DNA of 64,000 bases from Tenggerimyces flavus (GCF_016907715.1 NZ_JAFBCM010000001.1:4402001-4466000), one strand, 5' to 3'. Positions 28,801 through 37,870 are shown, counted from the stretch's first letter. Numbers and translations are program-made. Notes: generated from the sequence alone by a model not told the origin.

Positions 28801-29769
28801 GCCATGATGGTCGGCGGCGTTCAGCTCGCTGAGGTACGTACCGTCGCTGAACGCCAGGTCCACCGCGGCGTACGTCGTGCGGTAGCTGAGGTCGCCGCCG
28901 GGCATCTCCGGGAACAGCAGGTAGGACAGCTCGGTCGTCGGGGTGACGGCGATGTCGACGTCGAACAGCCGGTTGTAGGAGTAGCCGCGGCCGGTCGTCT
29001 TGTGGCTGCCGGCGTACTCCAGCGCGCGCAGTCCGGTGTAGCCGACGCTGCCCTTCGCGGTCGGCGAGCTCTTCGGGCCCTTGCCGACGCGGGTGCGCAT
29101 GTCGGACGGCGGCGGAGGAGTGGTGTCACCGTTCGACAACTGCAGCTCGGCGAGCTGCACGATGTCGGTGCCGCCGTTCCGGGTGATGTCGATGCGGTAG
29201 TAGAGGTACGCGGTGGTGTTGGTGAAGCGGTACTCCTTGGTCTGGAATCGTTCGGGGAATGCCTGGTCGGTCTGGGAGTCGAGCGTGGTCCACGTCGTTC
29301 CGTCCTGCGAGCCCTGCAGGCTCCAGTCCCGCGGATCGCGCTCGGGAGCGTCGTTCGCCGACGACAGCGCGTAGTGTACGACGGCAACGGGCTCGGTCAG
29401 CTTGAACGAGACCCAGCCGGTGCTGGCGAACACGAGCCACTTGCTGTTGACGTCACCGTCCGCGAGGTTCTCCTTGACCTCACCAGCCTCGGCGAACTCG
29501 CCGCTCGCCTTGATCTCGGTGACCTGCTCCATGATGTTGCCGGGGATGCCCGTACGGAACTGGCCGTCGACGCCGAGCGCCTTCTTGCTGCCGTCCGGCA
29601 GCTCCTCGACGCTGTCCACCCACGTGGGTTGAGTCTCGGAGGGCTCGAACGAGGTCGCGAACGTGGTGACCGAGGTGGCCGCATCAGCGGTGGGGAACGC
29701 CATGACCGATGAGACTGCCATGGCTGACACGAGTGCGGTGATCCAGACTGCCTTACCGGGTGACCTCAT
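25864..29769 (-). CDS. Secreted GH92 alpha-mannosidase with two F5/8-type carbohydrate-binding domains
   Basis: 1301 residues from ATG at 29769, chosen because GGAGGGG precedes it by 8 nt. Signal peptide about 1-31 (ends ADAA). Discoidin-like domain near 60-200 (WSLQGSQDGTTWTTLD, YYRIDITRN), then an N-terminal beta domain, then GH92 (about 400-1140) with WDTYRTTWPAYALL and the catalytic-base region GDEDNGEMSAW. A second discoidin domain closes the chain (WVLKGSHDGSTWSVLD). GH92 enzymes are calcium-dependent exo-alpha-mannosidases, so it likely trims mannose from extracellular glycans. Confidence 0.92.
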   Translation of the reverse strand: MRSPGKAVWITALVSAMAVSSVMAFPTADAATSVTTFATSFEPSETQPTWVDSVEELPDGSKKALGVDGQFRTGIPGNIMEQVTEIKASGEFAEAGEVKENLADGDVNSKWLVFASTGWVSFKLTEPVAVVHYALSSANDAPERDPRDWSLQGSQDGTTWTTLDSQTDQAFPERFQTKEYRFTNTTAYLYYRIDITRNGGTDIVQLAELQLSNGDTTPPPPSDMRTRVGKGPKSSPTAKGSVGYTGLRALEYAGSHKTTGRGYSYNRLFDVDIAVTPTTELSYLLFPEMPGGDLSYRTTYAAVDLAFSDGTYLSELNAADHHGATLSPTGQGDSKTVYVNQWNHKVSNIGAVAAGKTIERILLAYDNPQGTGVFRGWVDDLTITDAPPTRTFAKKSDYALTTRGTQSTGSFSRGNNFPATAVPHGFNFWTPMTNAGSQSWLYEYHKANNADNLPTLQAFAISHEPSPWMGDRQTFQVMPSVATGAPDPSRAARALPFKHSNEIAKPHHYGVTFENGLRTDIAPTDHAALMRFTFPGADSSLIFDNVNNNGGLTIDAANRAISGYSDVKSGLSTGATRMFVYATFDAPVTASGMLPGSGRPNTGYVRLDAGADRTVNLRIATSLLSVAQAKKNLELEIAANDTFEAVRDRAQALWEMKLGIIEVEGATPDQLTTLYSNLYRLFLYPNSGFENTGTAASPVYKYASPVSPPAGADTPTQTGAKIVAGKVFVNNGFWDTYRTTWPAYALLTPKEAGEMVDGFVEQYREGGWVARWSSPGYANLMTGTSSDVAFADAYLKGVPGLDVPSTYAAAIRNATVAPPNDNVGRKGLSSSIFLGYTPTSTGEGMSWALEGYFNDYGIANMAQRLYEQAKPNDPNRQRYKEEAEYFRNRSQNYVHMFDPRIDFFQGRNADGTWRHAPAEFEPRDWGGDYTETNAWNMAFTVPHDGQGLANLYGGKDKLAKKLDTFFSTPETGLFPGEYGGVIHEMTEARDVRMGQYGHSNQPSHHIISMYNYVGQPWKTQAKTREAVSRLYLGSEIGQGYAGDEDNGEMSAWQLFGALGFYPLQMGNPTCAIGSPLFTKATVHLQNGKKVVVNAPKNSAKNVYVQGLSVNGKAWNKSYLTHDQLADGAVLDFDLGPKPSTWASAPDAAPPSVTSGSQPARPLADLTGVGRGTASGPTGVNVAPLFDNSSATRVTFPNATAWVQYSLQAADSALFYTLTSGSAAGDPKSWVLKGSHDGSTWSVLDRRSNETFPWRLQTRAFKIDKPGRYAHYRLDVTANSGTPTTTLAEVELLGKPKAVPPR

Positions 29770-29945
29770 TGTCGAAACCCCTCCCCACTCGCGGCCTTGT
29801 GGGCCGAACGGCCTCACGAAAGCGTCAGCGGGGTGGTCACGTCAAGTATTGCTGAGCGTTCACAGTGTGAAGTCCGGCTCCGGCCAGCTCACCTTTGCTC
29901 AGTCATGGTTGCCTGGCTCGGTCAGCCGGATGACAGGATTTCGGC

Positions 29946-30683
29946 ATGGCGCTGGGGTGCGTGACGGCGAGCACGCGGGCCGATCTGGACGAGGAAGCCT
30001 CTGCGGCCTTTCGGGAGCGGTGGCCGGAGTTCATCTTCCACGACCCGATCTCGCGCGCCTACGTCGATCGGGCGGAGCAGTACTTCCCGGAGTACCAGAT
30101 CCTCGTCCTCGACGACGGCCGCGTCGCGGCCGGCGGGTGGGGCGTGCCGTTCGCGTACGACGGTCGCACCGACGACCTGCCCGACGGGTACGACGGTGCG
30201 CTGGTGCGCGCGATCGACGGCCACGAGGCGGGCACCCCACCGACGGCGTTCAGCTTCATGGCGGCAGCGGTCCACCGCGACTACGACAAGCGCGGACTCG
30301 CCGAGGAGGTGCTGAGGCACCTCACGAACCGCGCCCGCGACGCCGGTCTGACCGCCGTCTTCGCCCCGATCCGGCCCACCTGGAAGAGCCGGTACCCGAC
30401 GGTCCCGATGGCGCGCTACGCCACCTGGCAGCGCACGGACGGGTTGAGCATCGACCCCTGGATCCGCACCCACCAGCGCATGGGTGCGCGCATCGTCGGC
30501 ACGGCGCCCCGGTCGATGGTGATCACGGGGACCGTGGCCGAGTGGGAGACCTGGGCGGACCTGCCGTTCCCAGAGAGCGGCGACTACGTCGTACCGGAGG
30601 CGCTCAACCTGGTCCGCGTGGACCGCGAGAACGACTCGGTGGTCTACGAGGAGGAGAACCTCTGGGTCGAGCACCACCTCTGA
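29946..30683 (+). CDS. GNAT-family acetyltransferase-like protein
   Basis: 245 residues. The central segment VHRDYDKRGLAEEVLRHLTNRARDAGL resembles the acetyl-CoA pyrophosphate loop (R/Q-x-x-G-x-G/A) and following helix of GNAT enzymes, flanked by beta strands (QILVLDDGRVAAGGWGVPF, FSFMAAAV). The C-terminal half (WIRTHQRMGARIVG) fits the last GNAT strand and helix. Substrate unknown. It is divergent from the GH92 gene. Confidence 0.65.
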   Translation: MALGCVTASTRADLDEEASAAFRERWPEFIFHDPISRAYVDRAEQYFPEYQILVLDDGRVAAGGWGVPFAYDGRTDDLPDGYDGALVRAIDGHEAGTPPTAFSFMAAAVHRDYDKRGLAEEVLRHLTNRARDAGLTAVFAPIRPTWKSRYPTVPMARYATWQRTDGLSIDPWIRTHQRMGARIVGTAPRSMVITGTVAEWETWADLPFPESGDYVVPEALNLVRVDRENDSVVYEEENLWVEHHL

Positions 30684-30845
30684 ACCCACCGTCCTGACGA
30701 CGAGGTCAGCGGTCGGGTTCCTGTTCGAGCGCGACTTGCCGAACCGAGCTGAGGCTGCACCCGGACGGGAGCTCGGTGGGCTGTCGGTGGTGCGACTTAT
30801 CGTCGGGGCCAACCGTTTTGCTCGACCAATGCTCGGAGGCAGTCG

Positions 30846-31208
30846 ATGACCGAATCTGTCAGCCCTGTGGTGGCGCTCCAGAACGTCGTGCTGCATGTCT
30901 CGGACTGTGAGCGTGCTGCGGAGTTCTGGGGCCAAGCGTTGGGGTATGAGCTGCTTCAACTCGACGACGGCCTGGCTGTGCTGGCGTCGAAGGATGGCCG
31001 ACGCCCTCGGCTCAACCTCGACGACGGTGACAGGTCCCATCTCGACCTGAACGTCACCAACAGCGCCGACCAGCGCGCAGCGGTCGAGCGGCTCATCGCG
31101 CTGGGTGCCAGCCCGGTCGACTGGGACCTCCCCGAGGACGCCACCCATGTCGTGCTCACCGATCCCGACGGCAATCACTTCTGCGTCGTGAACGATCAGA
31201 ACGACTGA
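30846..31208 (+). CDS. VOC-superfamily (glyoxalase/bleomycin-resistance fold) protein
   Basis: 120 residues, one VOC domain of two beta-alpha-beta-beta-beta modules: VVLHVSDCERAAEFWGQALGYELL and the paired half ending FTDPDGN-like (VVLTDPDGNHFCVVN). His and Glu-type metal ligands are plausible, but chemistry cannot be assigned; actinomycetes carry many such proteins. It stands alone after a 162-nt gap with no visible feature and faces a convergent small membrane-protein gene. Confidence 0.85.
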   Translation: MTESVSPVVALQNVVLHVSDCERAAEFWGQALGYELLQLDDGLAVLASKDGRRPRLNLDDGDRSHLDLNVTNSADQRAAVERLIALGASPVDWDLPEDATHVVLTDPDGNHFCVVNDQND

Positions 31209-31226
31209 ACGACGTCAGACCGCGGC

Positions 31227-31427
31227 TTAGCGGGCGAGGAAGTGCCAGCCGAGCCAGGCCCAGACGAGGACGAAGGCCAAGCGGGCTGGGCGGGTGCGGG
31301 TGAGGCGGGTGAAGGTCTCGCCCGCGGGGGCGAGGGCGCCGCGGCGGAGGTAGGGCAGGACGACGAGCACGACTGCAATCGTTCCCATCAGGATGAACAC
31401 CACGACGGTCAGCGTGCGCAACGTCAT
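31227..31427 (-). CDS. Small membrane protein (DUF6186-like)
   Basis: 66 residues from ATG at 31427, which overlaps the previous stop by ATGA. The N-terminal helix is TLTVVVFILMGTIAVVLVVLPYL; a second C-terminal hydrophobic segment reads LAFVLVWAWLGWHFLAR. Between them is a basic cytoplasmic loop. The C-terminal W-x-W-LGWHF-x-AR motif recalls small actinobacterial proteins of unknown function (DUF6186, from memory). Paired with the next gene, whose C-terminus also has a W-L-x-W-x-GR ending. Confidence 0.65.
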   Translation of the reverse strand: MTLRTLTVVVFILMGTIAVVLVVLPYLRRGALAPAGETFTRLTRTRPARLAFVLVWAWLGWHFLAR

Positions 31428-31840
31428 CGCCCCACCAGCTTCCGCCCCACCCACAGCCACGCGAGCCAGCCGGCGAAGCGCACCGCGCGGTACTCCAGCA
31501 GCGGGTCGATCAGGGTGGACAACGTCGGATGTGCCGGGTTCGCGGCGTTCCAGGCCGACTGTCCGAAGAAGGCCCACGCCTCCCAGATCACCGCGACGAC
31601 GAGCAGCAGCGCCCAGGCCAGCACCGCACGCCGGACGCGCGGCTCGCGCACCGGCTTCACCGGGACCGGCCGCAGCAGAGCCAGCACCAGGATGCCGACC
31701 GCCGGGAGTGCCACGGCCACCAGCGACGTCCAGTCGTGCGACGGCAGCCCCGACCCGATGTACGCCAACGCCACAGCGCCCGCGACGAAGACAGCCCGCG
31801 GCCACGTGATCACCCGGCGAGGCACCGGCTCCGACGTCAC
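31424..31840 (-). CDS. Small polytopic membrane protein of unknown function
   Basis: 138 residues from a GTG at 31840; the open frame continues upstream without a better start. It has about three membrane helices (VFVAGAVALAYIGSGL, LVAVALPAVGILVLALLRP, VLAWALLLVVAVIWEAWAFFG) and a C-terminal AVRFAGWLAWLWVGRKLVGR. No known domain recognised. The 4-nt overlap with the downstream small membrane gene suggests the two act together. Confidence 0.6.
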   Translation of the reverse strand: MTSEPVPRRVITWPRAVFVAGAVALAYIGSGLPSHDWTSLVAVALPAVGILVLALLRPVPVKPVREPRVRRAVLAWALLLVVAVIWEAWAFFGQSAWNAANPAHPTLSTLIDPLLEYRAVRFAGWLAWLWVGRKLVGR

Positions 31841-32045
31841 GACCTGCAGACTAGGCCGTGTCTGGCAAATAGCGCCGGTCATCGCGCTCCGCGCGATGGC
31901 GCGCGGCCCCAAGGAAATTCACAGAGCGCGCCCGGCTGGGCGTGGTGCAGGAGGAATTCATAGTTGGTCCTATGGGTGACGAACTGGACCGCGGCCAGGC
32001 GGGATGCGAGGTGTCGCGCGGCAGGCGATCTTTGGCAGACACGGC

Positions 32046-33323
32046 CTACGAGTCGCCGCCGACGGACTGCACCCTGACCCGGACGCCGCCGCGCGGGCGC
32101 ATCGCCGCGTACGACACCGGCCGCACCTCCTGCGGCTCCGGAACGAGCACGGTCCGGCGCAGCAGAGCGGCGAGAATCACCTGCAGCTCGGTCATCGCGA
32201 ACGTCGCCCCGATGCACCGATGCGGGCCGCCGCCGAACGGCAGGAACTCGTGCGGCGCCGACTTCCGGTACCCAGCGGCAGCGGGGTCCCACCGCGAAGG
32301 GTCGTACGGCACCGGGTCTGGCCAGATCTCCGCGAGCCGGTGCGTCACGTACGGGCTGATCAGCACCAACGTCCCCGCGCGGACGAGCTGGCCGTCGAGC
32401 TCGAAGTCGGCAGCCGCGTACCGTGCCGACAGCGCCGCCGGCGGATGCAGGCGCAGCGCCTCGGAGACCAGGTGCGCGATCGGCGGCACGTCGTACGGCA
32501 GTCCCGCGGCGTCGTCCCACAGCCCCGGGTTGCGCACGACCTCGGCGACGAGCCACGCCATCGCCGCGCTCGTGGTCTCGTAGCCCGCCGCGATCAGGCT
32601 GATCACCTGGTCCCGGATCTCCTCGTCACTCAGCCCGGAGCCGTCCTCGTCGACAGCCTCGATCAGCGTGGACAGAACGTCGGATGCGGCGGAGGAGGGA
32701 TGCGAACGGCGGTACTCGATCTCCTCATAGACCCGCGCGTCCACCTCCGCCTTCGCCGCCAGCGACCGGCGCCAGGACGGCAGGCCCAAGCGCTCGGTGA
32801 ACGCGCGCTGCACGGGCGACTGGTCGAGCAGCGCGAGAACGACCTGCAGCCGCTGCCCGAGATAGACCTCGTCGGCAGCGAGCCGGGAGCCGAAGAGCAG
32901 TTCGATCGTGCCGCGCCGGATGGTCCGCCGGAGCTCGTCGTACACGTTGATCACCGAGCCGGGCCGCCACGCGGAGATCGTGAGGTCGGCGTTCCGGTGG
33001 AACGTGTCCACGTACGAGGCGATCTGCCGGCCGTGGAAAGCGGGCTGCACCAGCCGCCGCCGGCGCTTGTGCTCAGGTCCGTCGGACACGATCAGCGCCG
33101 TCTCGCCGTCGACCGGAACGAGGAACTCGAACGCCTCCCGCCACCGGAACAGGTCGGAGTTCGCGAACACGAACTGGTTCGCCTCCGGCCCCAGCAGGTA
33201 CGTGTAGCGGAACGGCCCGCCGCCCACCTCGACCACGGGTCCGTGCCGCCGGTAGAGCCCGATCAGCCCGTCGTACGGCCGCCGCGCCAGCTCGATATAG
33301 GACCCCAGGGTCGCCCTCGTCAC
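32046..33323 (-). CDS. Cytochrome P450 monooxygenase
   Basis: About 425 residues. I-helix oxygen motif AGYETTS, K-helix ExxR (EALR), and heme loop [10 protein letters not shown] with the thiolate near Cys370. A GTG at 33323 gives a normal length; an in-frame ATG at 33359 would add 12 residues and overlap the hisI start. It hydroxylates or epoxidises an unknown substrate and needs a ferredoxin or reductase encoded elsewhere. No biosynthetic genes lie beside it. Confidence 0.9.
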   Translation of the reverse strand: MTRATLGSYIELARRPYDGLIGLYRRHGPVVEVGGGPFRYTYLLGPEANQFVFANSDLFRWREAFEFLVPVDGETALIVSDGPEHKRRRRLVQPAFHGRQIASYVDTFHRNADLTISAWRPGSVINVYDELRRTIRRGTIELLFGSRLAADEVYLGQRLQVVLALLDQSPVQRAFTERLGLPSWRRSLAAKAEVDARVYEEIEYRRSHPSSAASDVLSTLIEAVDEDGSGLSDEEIRDQVISLIAAGYETTSAAMAWLVAEVVRNPGLWDDAAGLPYDVPPIAHLVSEALRLHPPAALSARYAAADFELDGQLVRAGTLVLISPYVTHRLAEIWPDPVPYDPSRWDPAAAGYRKSAPHEFLPFGGGPHRCIGATFAMTELQVILAALLRRTVLVPEPQEVRPVSYAAMRPRGGVRVRVQSVGGDS

Positions 33324-33357
33324 CGCACCATCATGTCCGGCGGGGAGAATGGGTGAC

Positions 33358-33729
33358 ATGCCCATCACGAAGAGCGGGCTCGACCCGGCCATCGCGGCGC
33401 GCCTGAAGCGCGACGCGAACGGCCTCGTCGTGGCCGTGGTCCAGCAGTACGACAGCGGAGAAGTCCTCATGGTCGGTTGGATGGACGACGAGGCACTCCA
33501 TCGCACGCTGACCACCGGGCGCTCGACGTTCTGGAGCCGGAGCCGGCAGGACTACTGGGTGAAGGGCGAAACCTCGGGCAACCGGCAATGGGTGAAGGAC
33601 GTTCGCCTCGACTGCGACGGCGACACGCTGTTGGTCAAGGTCGACCAGGAAGGTCCGGCCTGCCACACCGGCGACCGCACCTGCTTCGACGCCGACGATC
33701 TCTCGGCCGTGATGGGGAGCGCGTCATGA
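33358..33729 (+). CDS. hisI: Phosphoribosyl-AMP cyclohydrolase
   Basis: 123 residues; the ATG at 33358 has GGGGAG about 10 nt upstream, so it is preferred to the ATG 9 nt earlier. Family motifs are [32 protein letters not shown], and the zinc/magnesium sites [11 protein letters not shown] and CHTGDRTCF. It opens the purine-like ring of PR-AMP in histidine synthesis. Its stop overlaps the trpE ATG (ATGA), a common actinobacterial arrangement. Only 34 nt separates it from the divergent P450. Confidence 0.95.
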   Translation: MPITKSGLDPAIAARLKRDANGLVVAVVQQYDSGEVLMVGWMDDEALHRTLTTGRSTFWSRSRQDYWVKGETSGNRQWVKDVRLDCDGDTLLVKVDQEGPACHTGDRTCFDADDLSAVMGSAS

Positions 33730-35228
33730 GCCCGCTCGGTCAGATCACGCCGACGCTGGAGGAGTTCCGCGAGTTCGCCCGCGACCGGCGGGTGATCCCG
33801 GTGACGCGCCGGCTGCTCGCGGACGGCGAGACGCCGCTCGGCGTGTACGCGAAGCTGGCGCGCGACGAGCCGGGCACGTTCCTGTTCGAGTCGGCCGAGC
33901 ACGGCGTCTGGGGGCGGTCCTCGTTCATCGGCGTACGGTCCGAAGCCACGCTGACCGAACGCGACGGCGTCGCGCACTGGCTGGGGACGCCGCCGGTCGG
34001 GCTCCCCTCGGGCGGCGACCCCTTGCAGGCTGTCAAGGAGACCTTGGCGCGGCTGCACACGCCGCGCTTCCCGGACCTGCCGCCGCTGACCGGTGGACTG
34101 GTCGGGTACATCGGGTACGACGCCGTCCGGAGGCTGGAACGCCTTCCCACCAAGGCGGTTGACGATCTCAAGGTGCCCGAGTTGTCGATGATGCTCGCGA
34201 GCGACCTCGCGGTCGTCGACCACGTCGACGGCACCGTGCTGCTGATCGCGAACGCGATCAACTGGGACGACTCCGACGAGCGCGTCGACGAGGCGTACGC
34301 CGACGCGGTGTCGCGGCTCGACGTGATGGCGAAAGCGCTGGCGATGCCGACGCCGTCGTCGGTGGTGACCGCCGATCTGTCGGCTCCGCTGGAGTACGAC
34401 CGGTGCCGTTCGATGGAGCAGCACATGGAGGCGGTCGAGAAGGCCAAGGAGGAGATCCGCGCGGGCGAGGCGTTCCAGATCGTCGTCTCGCAGCGGTTCG
34501 AGCGGCGTACGACGGCGAAGGCGTTCGACGTCTATCGCGTACTGCGGCTGTCGAACCCGTCGCCGTACATGTATCTGCTGCGGTACGACGACTTCGACAT
34601 CGTCGGCTGCAGTCCGGAGGCGCTCGTCACGGTGACGGGGGAGCGCGCGATGACCCACCCGATCGCTGGGACGCGGCCGCGCGGGGCGACGCCGGAGCGG
34701 GACCACGAGCTCGAGGTGGAGCTGCTCGGCGACGAGAAGGAGCGCGCCGAGCACCTGATGCTCGTCGACCTCGGGCGCAACGACCTCGGCCGGGTCTGCC
34801 AGCCGGGGTCGGTGGAGGTCATCGACTTCATGACCGTGCGCCGGTACAGCCACGTGATGCACCTGGAGTCGACGGTCGTCGGCAAGCTGGCGCCGGAGTG
34901 GACGGCGTTCGACGCGCTTTGTGCCTGCTTCCCGGCGGGAACGTTGTCGGGGGCGCCGAAGCCGCGGGCGATGGAGATCATCGAGGCGCTCGAGCCGACC
35001 CGGCGGGGCTTGTACGGCGGGGTCGTGGGGTACGCGGACTTCGCCGGCGACCTGGACGCGGCGATCGCCATTCGTACGGCGTTGCTACGGGACGGGGTGG
35101 CGTACGTGCAGGCGGGCGGTGGGATCGTGGCGGACTCCGACCCGGAGGCGGAGGACGAGGAGACCCGGAACAAGGCCGCCGCGGCGTTGCGGGCGATCAC
35201 GGTGGCCGAGACGTTCGTGGAGCAGTGA
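33726..35228 (+). CDS. trpE: Anthranilate synthase component I
   Basis: 500 residues from the ATGA overlap with hisI. The N-terminal regulatory part includes [18 protein letters not shown], with an LFES-like element of the tryptophan site. The chorismate-binding domain has [24 protein letters not shown] and [10 protein letters not shown], and ends GAGIV-like ([13 protein letters not shown]). It converts chorismate plus ammonia or glutamine to anthranilate; the TrpG and TrpD partners are not in this window. Feedback inhibition by tryptophan is expected from the family. Confidence 0.96.
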   Translation: MSPLGQITPTLEEFREFARDRRVIPVTRRLLADGETPLGVYAKLARDEPGTFLFESAEHGVWGRSSFIGVRSEATLTERDGVAHWLGTPPVGLPSGGDPLQAVKETLARLHTPRFPDLPPLTGGLVGYIGYDAVRRLERLPTKAVDDLKVPELSMMLASDLAVVDHVDGTVLLIANAINWDDSDERVDEAYADAVSRLDVMAKALAMPTPSSVVTADLSAPLEYDRCRSMEQHMEAVEKAKEEIRAGEAFQIVVSQRFERRTTAKAFDVYRVLRLSNPSPYMYLLRYDDFDIVGCSPEALVTVTGERAMTHPIAGTRPRGATPERDHELEVELLGDEKERAEHLMLVDLGRNDLGRVCQPGSVEVIDFMTVRRYSHVMHLESTVVGKLAPEWTAFDALCACFPAGTLSGAPKPRAMEIIEALEPTRRGLYGGVVGYADFAGDLDAAIAIRTALLRDGVAYVQAGGGIVADSDPEAEDEETRNKAAAALRAITVAETFVEQ

Positions 35229-35749
35229 TGGCGCCCCGCCGCGAGCTGCTCGTCGGGATCGGGCTCGTCCTCGTCGGCTCGGCGCTCGCGCTGCTCGCAT
35301 CGACGCAGGTGTGGCTGAGCGCGGGAGTGCCGGTGCAGGGTGCGACGGGCCGCACGATGTCGTCGGGCGCCTTCGCGCTCGCCCTCGTGGGGCTGGCCGG
35401 ACTCGTGGCGGTGTTCGCGACTCGCGGTGTCGCTCGACGGGTCGTCGGCGTCCTCGTGGTCCTGGCGGGCGCGGGATTGGTGTGGATGAGTGTGTGGGGC
35501 TGGGGCTGGGTGGCGGTCGACACCGATCCTGGCATCGCCGCGGACCCGCAGCCCTGGGGGCCGACGGCCTGGCCGTGGGTGTCCGTCGCGGGTGGGGTGC
35601 TGGTGCTCCTGGGCGGGCTGCTCACCGTTCTGCGCGGCGGGCGGTGGCCGGGGATGTCGTCGCGTTATGACCGCCCTTCCAGCCAGACTCGTTCGGGCGA
35701 GGACGACACGTGGCGCGCCCTTGATCGGGGTGAGGACCCGACGGTGTGA
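35228..35749 (+). CDS. Trp-biosynthesis-associated membrane protein (TIGR02234-like)
   Basis: 173 residues beginning one base into the trpE stop (TGATG). Four membrane helices, rich in tryptophan (WLSAGVPV, VWMSVWGWGWVAV, WGPTAWPWVSVAGG), with a charged C-terminal tail. This protein is regularly encoded directly after trpE in actinobacteria, but its function is not established. A Trp-rich product beside trpE is sometimes suggested to sense tryptophan supply; that is speculation. Confidence 0.9.
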   Translation: MAPRRELLVGIGLVLVGSALALLASTQVWLSAGVPVQGATGRTMSSGAFALALVGLAGLVAVFATRGVARRVVGVLVVLAGAGLVWMSVWGWGWVAVDTDPGIAADPQPWGPTAWPWVSVAGGVLVLLGGLLTVLRGGRWPGMSSRYDRPSSQTRSGEDDTWRALDRGEDPTV

Positions 35750-35799
35750 GTCGTGGTCCAGAATGTCTTGCGTAGCGTTCGCGTGGAGGAAGGTCACCG

Positions 35800-36042
35800 A
35801 TGGCGAATAGTCACCACGGTCACAGCCCGGCGGCCTGGACCGGTGTGATCATCATGCTGGTCGCGTCCGTGGTCATCGGGCTCGGCTTCGTCCTGGAACT
35901 GCTCTGGCTGATCGTCGCCGGCGCGGTGCTGTTCGTGCTCGGCGCCGTCGCCATCGGCGTGATGTCGTCGATGGGCCTCGGCTCGGCACGTACGCCGTCG
36001 CACGACCCAGCCGAGCTCCGCGAGCGGGTGGAGAACGCCTGA
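35800..36042 (+). CDS. HGxxPAAW-motif membrane protein
   Basis: 80 residues, GGAGG before the ATG. The N-terminal signature HGHSPAAW is directly followed by two membrane helices (VIIMLVASVVIGLGFVLELLWLIVAG and an adjacent one) and a short charged tail. Such proteins are conserved in the tryptophan-gene neighbourhood of actinobacteria; function unknown. Confidence 0.85.
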   Translation: MANSHHGHSPAAWTGVIIMLVASVVIGLGFVLELLWLIVAGAVLFVLGAVAIGVMSSMGLGSARTPSHDPAELRERVENA

Positions 36043-36047
36043 CCGGC

Positions 36048-36458
36048 ATGACCGGCACCCCACAGCCACCGGGCGTCCCGGTGACGATCCACGCGTCGAA
36101 CGGCGTCCAGATCCGCTGGTCGTCGTGCCCGATCATGGTCGACTTCGACAACGACCTGCGCTTCCAGCTGCGGTCGGACGCCGTGAACGAGGTCACGGTG
36201 CCGCCCGGCCGGTACCGCGCGAAGCTGTACTCGCTGTACTTCGGCATCAAGGTCGGCAAGGCCGAGATCGACGTCGACACCTCGTCCTGGGCGCCGGTGA
36301 CGTTCTCGTACGCGGCCCCGTACACGATCTACAGCCGCGGCGCCGCCGGCTACGGCGAACTGAAACGCCCCGGCGGCCGCGGCATCCTCGTCATCATCGG
36401 CATCGCGGTCGCGGTCCCGCTGCTCGTCGTCGCGATCACCCTCCTGACCACGCGCTAA
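36048..36458 (+). CDS. Hypothetical C-terminally anchored protein
   Basis: 136 residues, 5 nt after the HGxxPAAW gene, so probably co-transcribed. About 105 soluble residues with beta-strand character (VTIHASNGVQIRWSS, FQLRSDAVNEVTVPPGRYRAKLYSLYFG) are followed by one C-terminal helix (GILVIIGIAVAVPLLVVAITLL). I do not recognise the family. The C-terminal tail anchor would leave the N-terminal part on the cytoplasmic side if no export signal exists. Confidence 0.6.
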   Translation: MTGTPQPPGVPVTIHASNGVQIRWSSCPIMVDFDNDLRFQLRSDAVNEVTVPPGRYRAKLYSLYFGIKVGKAEIDVDTSSWAPVTFSYAAPYTIYSRGAAGYGELKRPGGRGILVIIGIAVAVPLLVVAITLLTTR

Positions 36459-37159
36459 CGAGGCGAGCCGACCGGCCGCACGATCATCGTGTTGACGTCG
36501 ACGCCGGCCGGTTGCTCGATCGCCCAGACGATCGACGCGGCGAGCTGGTCGGCCGTCAGCCGGGTCCGGTCCGGCGGTGGTCCGCCGACGGGTGCGAAGA
36601 AGTCCGTCTCGACCATGCCGGGGGAGACGAGCGTGACGCCGATGCCGTCGTTCGTCACCATCAGCCGGGTGTTCTCGGCCAGGCCGGTGACCGCCCACTT
36701 GGTCGCGCCGTAGATGTTGCCGGCCGTGTTGAGGTGCCCGGCGACGCTCCCGACGAAGACGATGCGGCCCTTGCTCTCGCGCAGCGCGGGCAACGCTGCC
36801 TTCACCAGCAGGGCTGGCCCGAGGACGTTGGTGAGGACCATGTGCCGCCAGCCCTCCGAGTCGCCGTCGTCCAGCCCGTCGTGGGTGGCGTACCCGGCGT
36901 TCGCGACCGCGTTGTCGAGCCGCCCGAAGCGGTCTGTGGTGGCCGCGACGACGCCCCGGACATCGTTCCAGTCCGAGGCGTCGCCGGCGTACGTGAACAG
37001 GTCGTCAGCTGAGTCGAGCGCCTTCGCTGCGCTCGCGAGGCGGTCCACGTTCCTGGCGAAGAGAACGACGCGCTGCCCATTTGCGAGCAACTGTCGCGCG
37101 GCCGCCAGGCCGATGCCGCTGGAGCCTCCGGTGATCAGGGTGACTGGGGATTCGGTCAT
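36455..37159 (-). CDS. SDR-family oxidoreductase
   Basis: 234 residues. TGGSSGIG cofactor motif near residue 10, NAG-type strand (NAVANAGYA), and the catalytic YGATK. Classical SDR of unknown substrate. It overlaps the end of the previous plus-strand gene by 4 nt and marks the left edge of the accessory block that splits the tryptophan genes. Confidence 0.85.
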   Translation of the reverse strand: MTESPVTLITGGSSGIGLAAARQLLANGQRVVLFARNVDRLASAAKALDSADDLFTYAGDASDWNDVRGVVAATTDRFGRLDNAVANAGYATHDGLDDGDSEGWRHMVLTNVLGPALLVKAALPALRESKGRIVFVGSVAGHLNTAGNIYGATKWAVTGLAENTRLMVTNDGIGVTLVSPGMVETDFFAPVGGPPPDRTRLTADQLAASIVWAIEQPAGVDVNTMIVRPVGSPR

Positions 37160-37192
37160 CGGGTGACCGTAGGTTCTGGAGCGCGCTCCAGG

Positions 37193-37870
37193 TCAAGCGG
37201 TGATGCCGCCGACGAGGACCGCACCGGCGAGGTACGGCGCGAAGTGGTCCTCGACGTCGTTGGCGATCTCTTCTGCGTCCCTCGTTCCGCTCACCTCGAG
37301 AACGCGGATCCCGTATGCCCGTGCCTCGGCGACGACGTCCTCGGCGACCAGGCGGTCGCGGGCGAGGCGGTTGTGCTGACCGAGCTCGGGATCGCTGAGT
37401 CCGAGCTTCAGCTCGCCAGCGCGGGGGAGATTCTTCAACTGGTGCTGGCGAAACTCCTCCGATGGCACCATCACGAGCATCCGCCGCCGGTCGTCCACGA
37501 TGGGCGCGACGAGCTCGGGACGGAGTGCCCAGCCCTCGGCGAGGATCGGGCGGCCGGAGACGAGGGCGCGGAGGTCGTCGAGCACCCAGTCGAAGCCGCG
37601 TTGGAAACCGGTGAGCACGCTGGCCGCCATCTCTTCCGGCGTGCTGCGTACCCAGTGCTGTTCGGGGTCGAAGTCGTGCGGCTGCTCGCCGTTCCGCACC
37701 TGTCCGGCGAGCTTGCGGTCCTGATGCCCGTGCGCGTTCGCGAAGTCGCAGTGATACGCGGTGATCCCGTGCCGCCGGGCGAGAATGCGAGCCACCGTGG
37801 ACTTTCCCGCCCACTGCGCGCCGCTGAGCCAGAGAACATTGCCAATCGTGCCAAGTGGATCCCACACCAT
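37193..37870 (-). CDS. P-loop kinase-like ATPase (AAA/zeta-type)
   Basis: 225 residues. An early Walker A, GAQWAGKST, is followed by HCDFANAHG (an Asp at the second strand, as in small-molecule kinases) and a mid-protein LAEGWALRPELV. It is not a full zeta toxin and has no antitoxin beside it. A nucleoside, sugar or antibiotic kinase-like role is possible; no substrate evident. The 208-nt gap to the HNH gene contains two copies of GGATCCCACACC and the promoter noted at 38041. Confidence 0.65.
   Translation of the reverse strand: MVWDPLGTIGNVLWLSGAQWAGKSTVARILARRHGITAYHCDFANAHGHQDRKLAGQVRNGEQPHDFDPEQHWVRSTPEEMAASVLTGFQRGFDWVLDDLRALVSGRPILAEGWALRPELVAPIVDDRRRMLVMVPSEEFRQHQLKNLPRAGELKLGLSDPELGQHNRLARDRLVAEDVVAEARAYGIRVLEVSGTRDAEEIANDVEDHFAPYLAGAVLVGGITA

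Noticed and set aside
37193-37870. Zeta-toxin reading of the P-loop protein
   Set aside because: No epsilon-like antitoxin next to it and only the Walker A region resembles zeta toxins.
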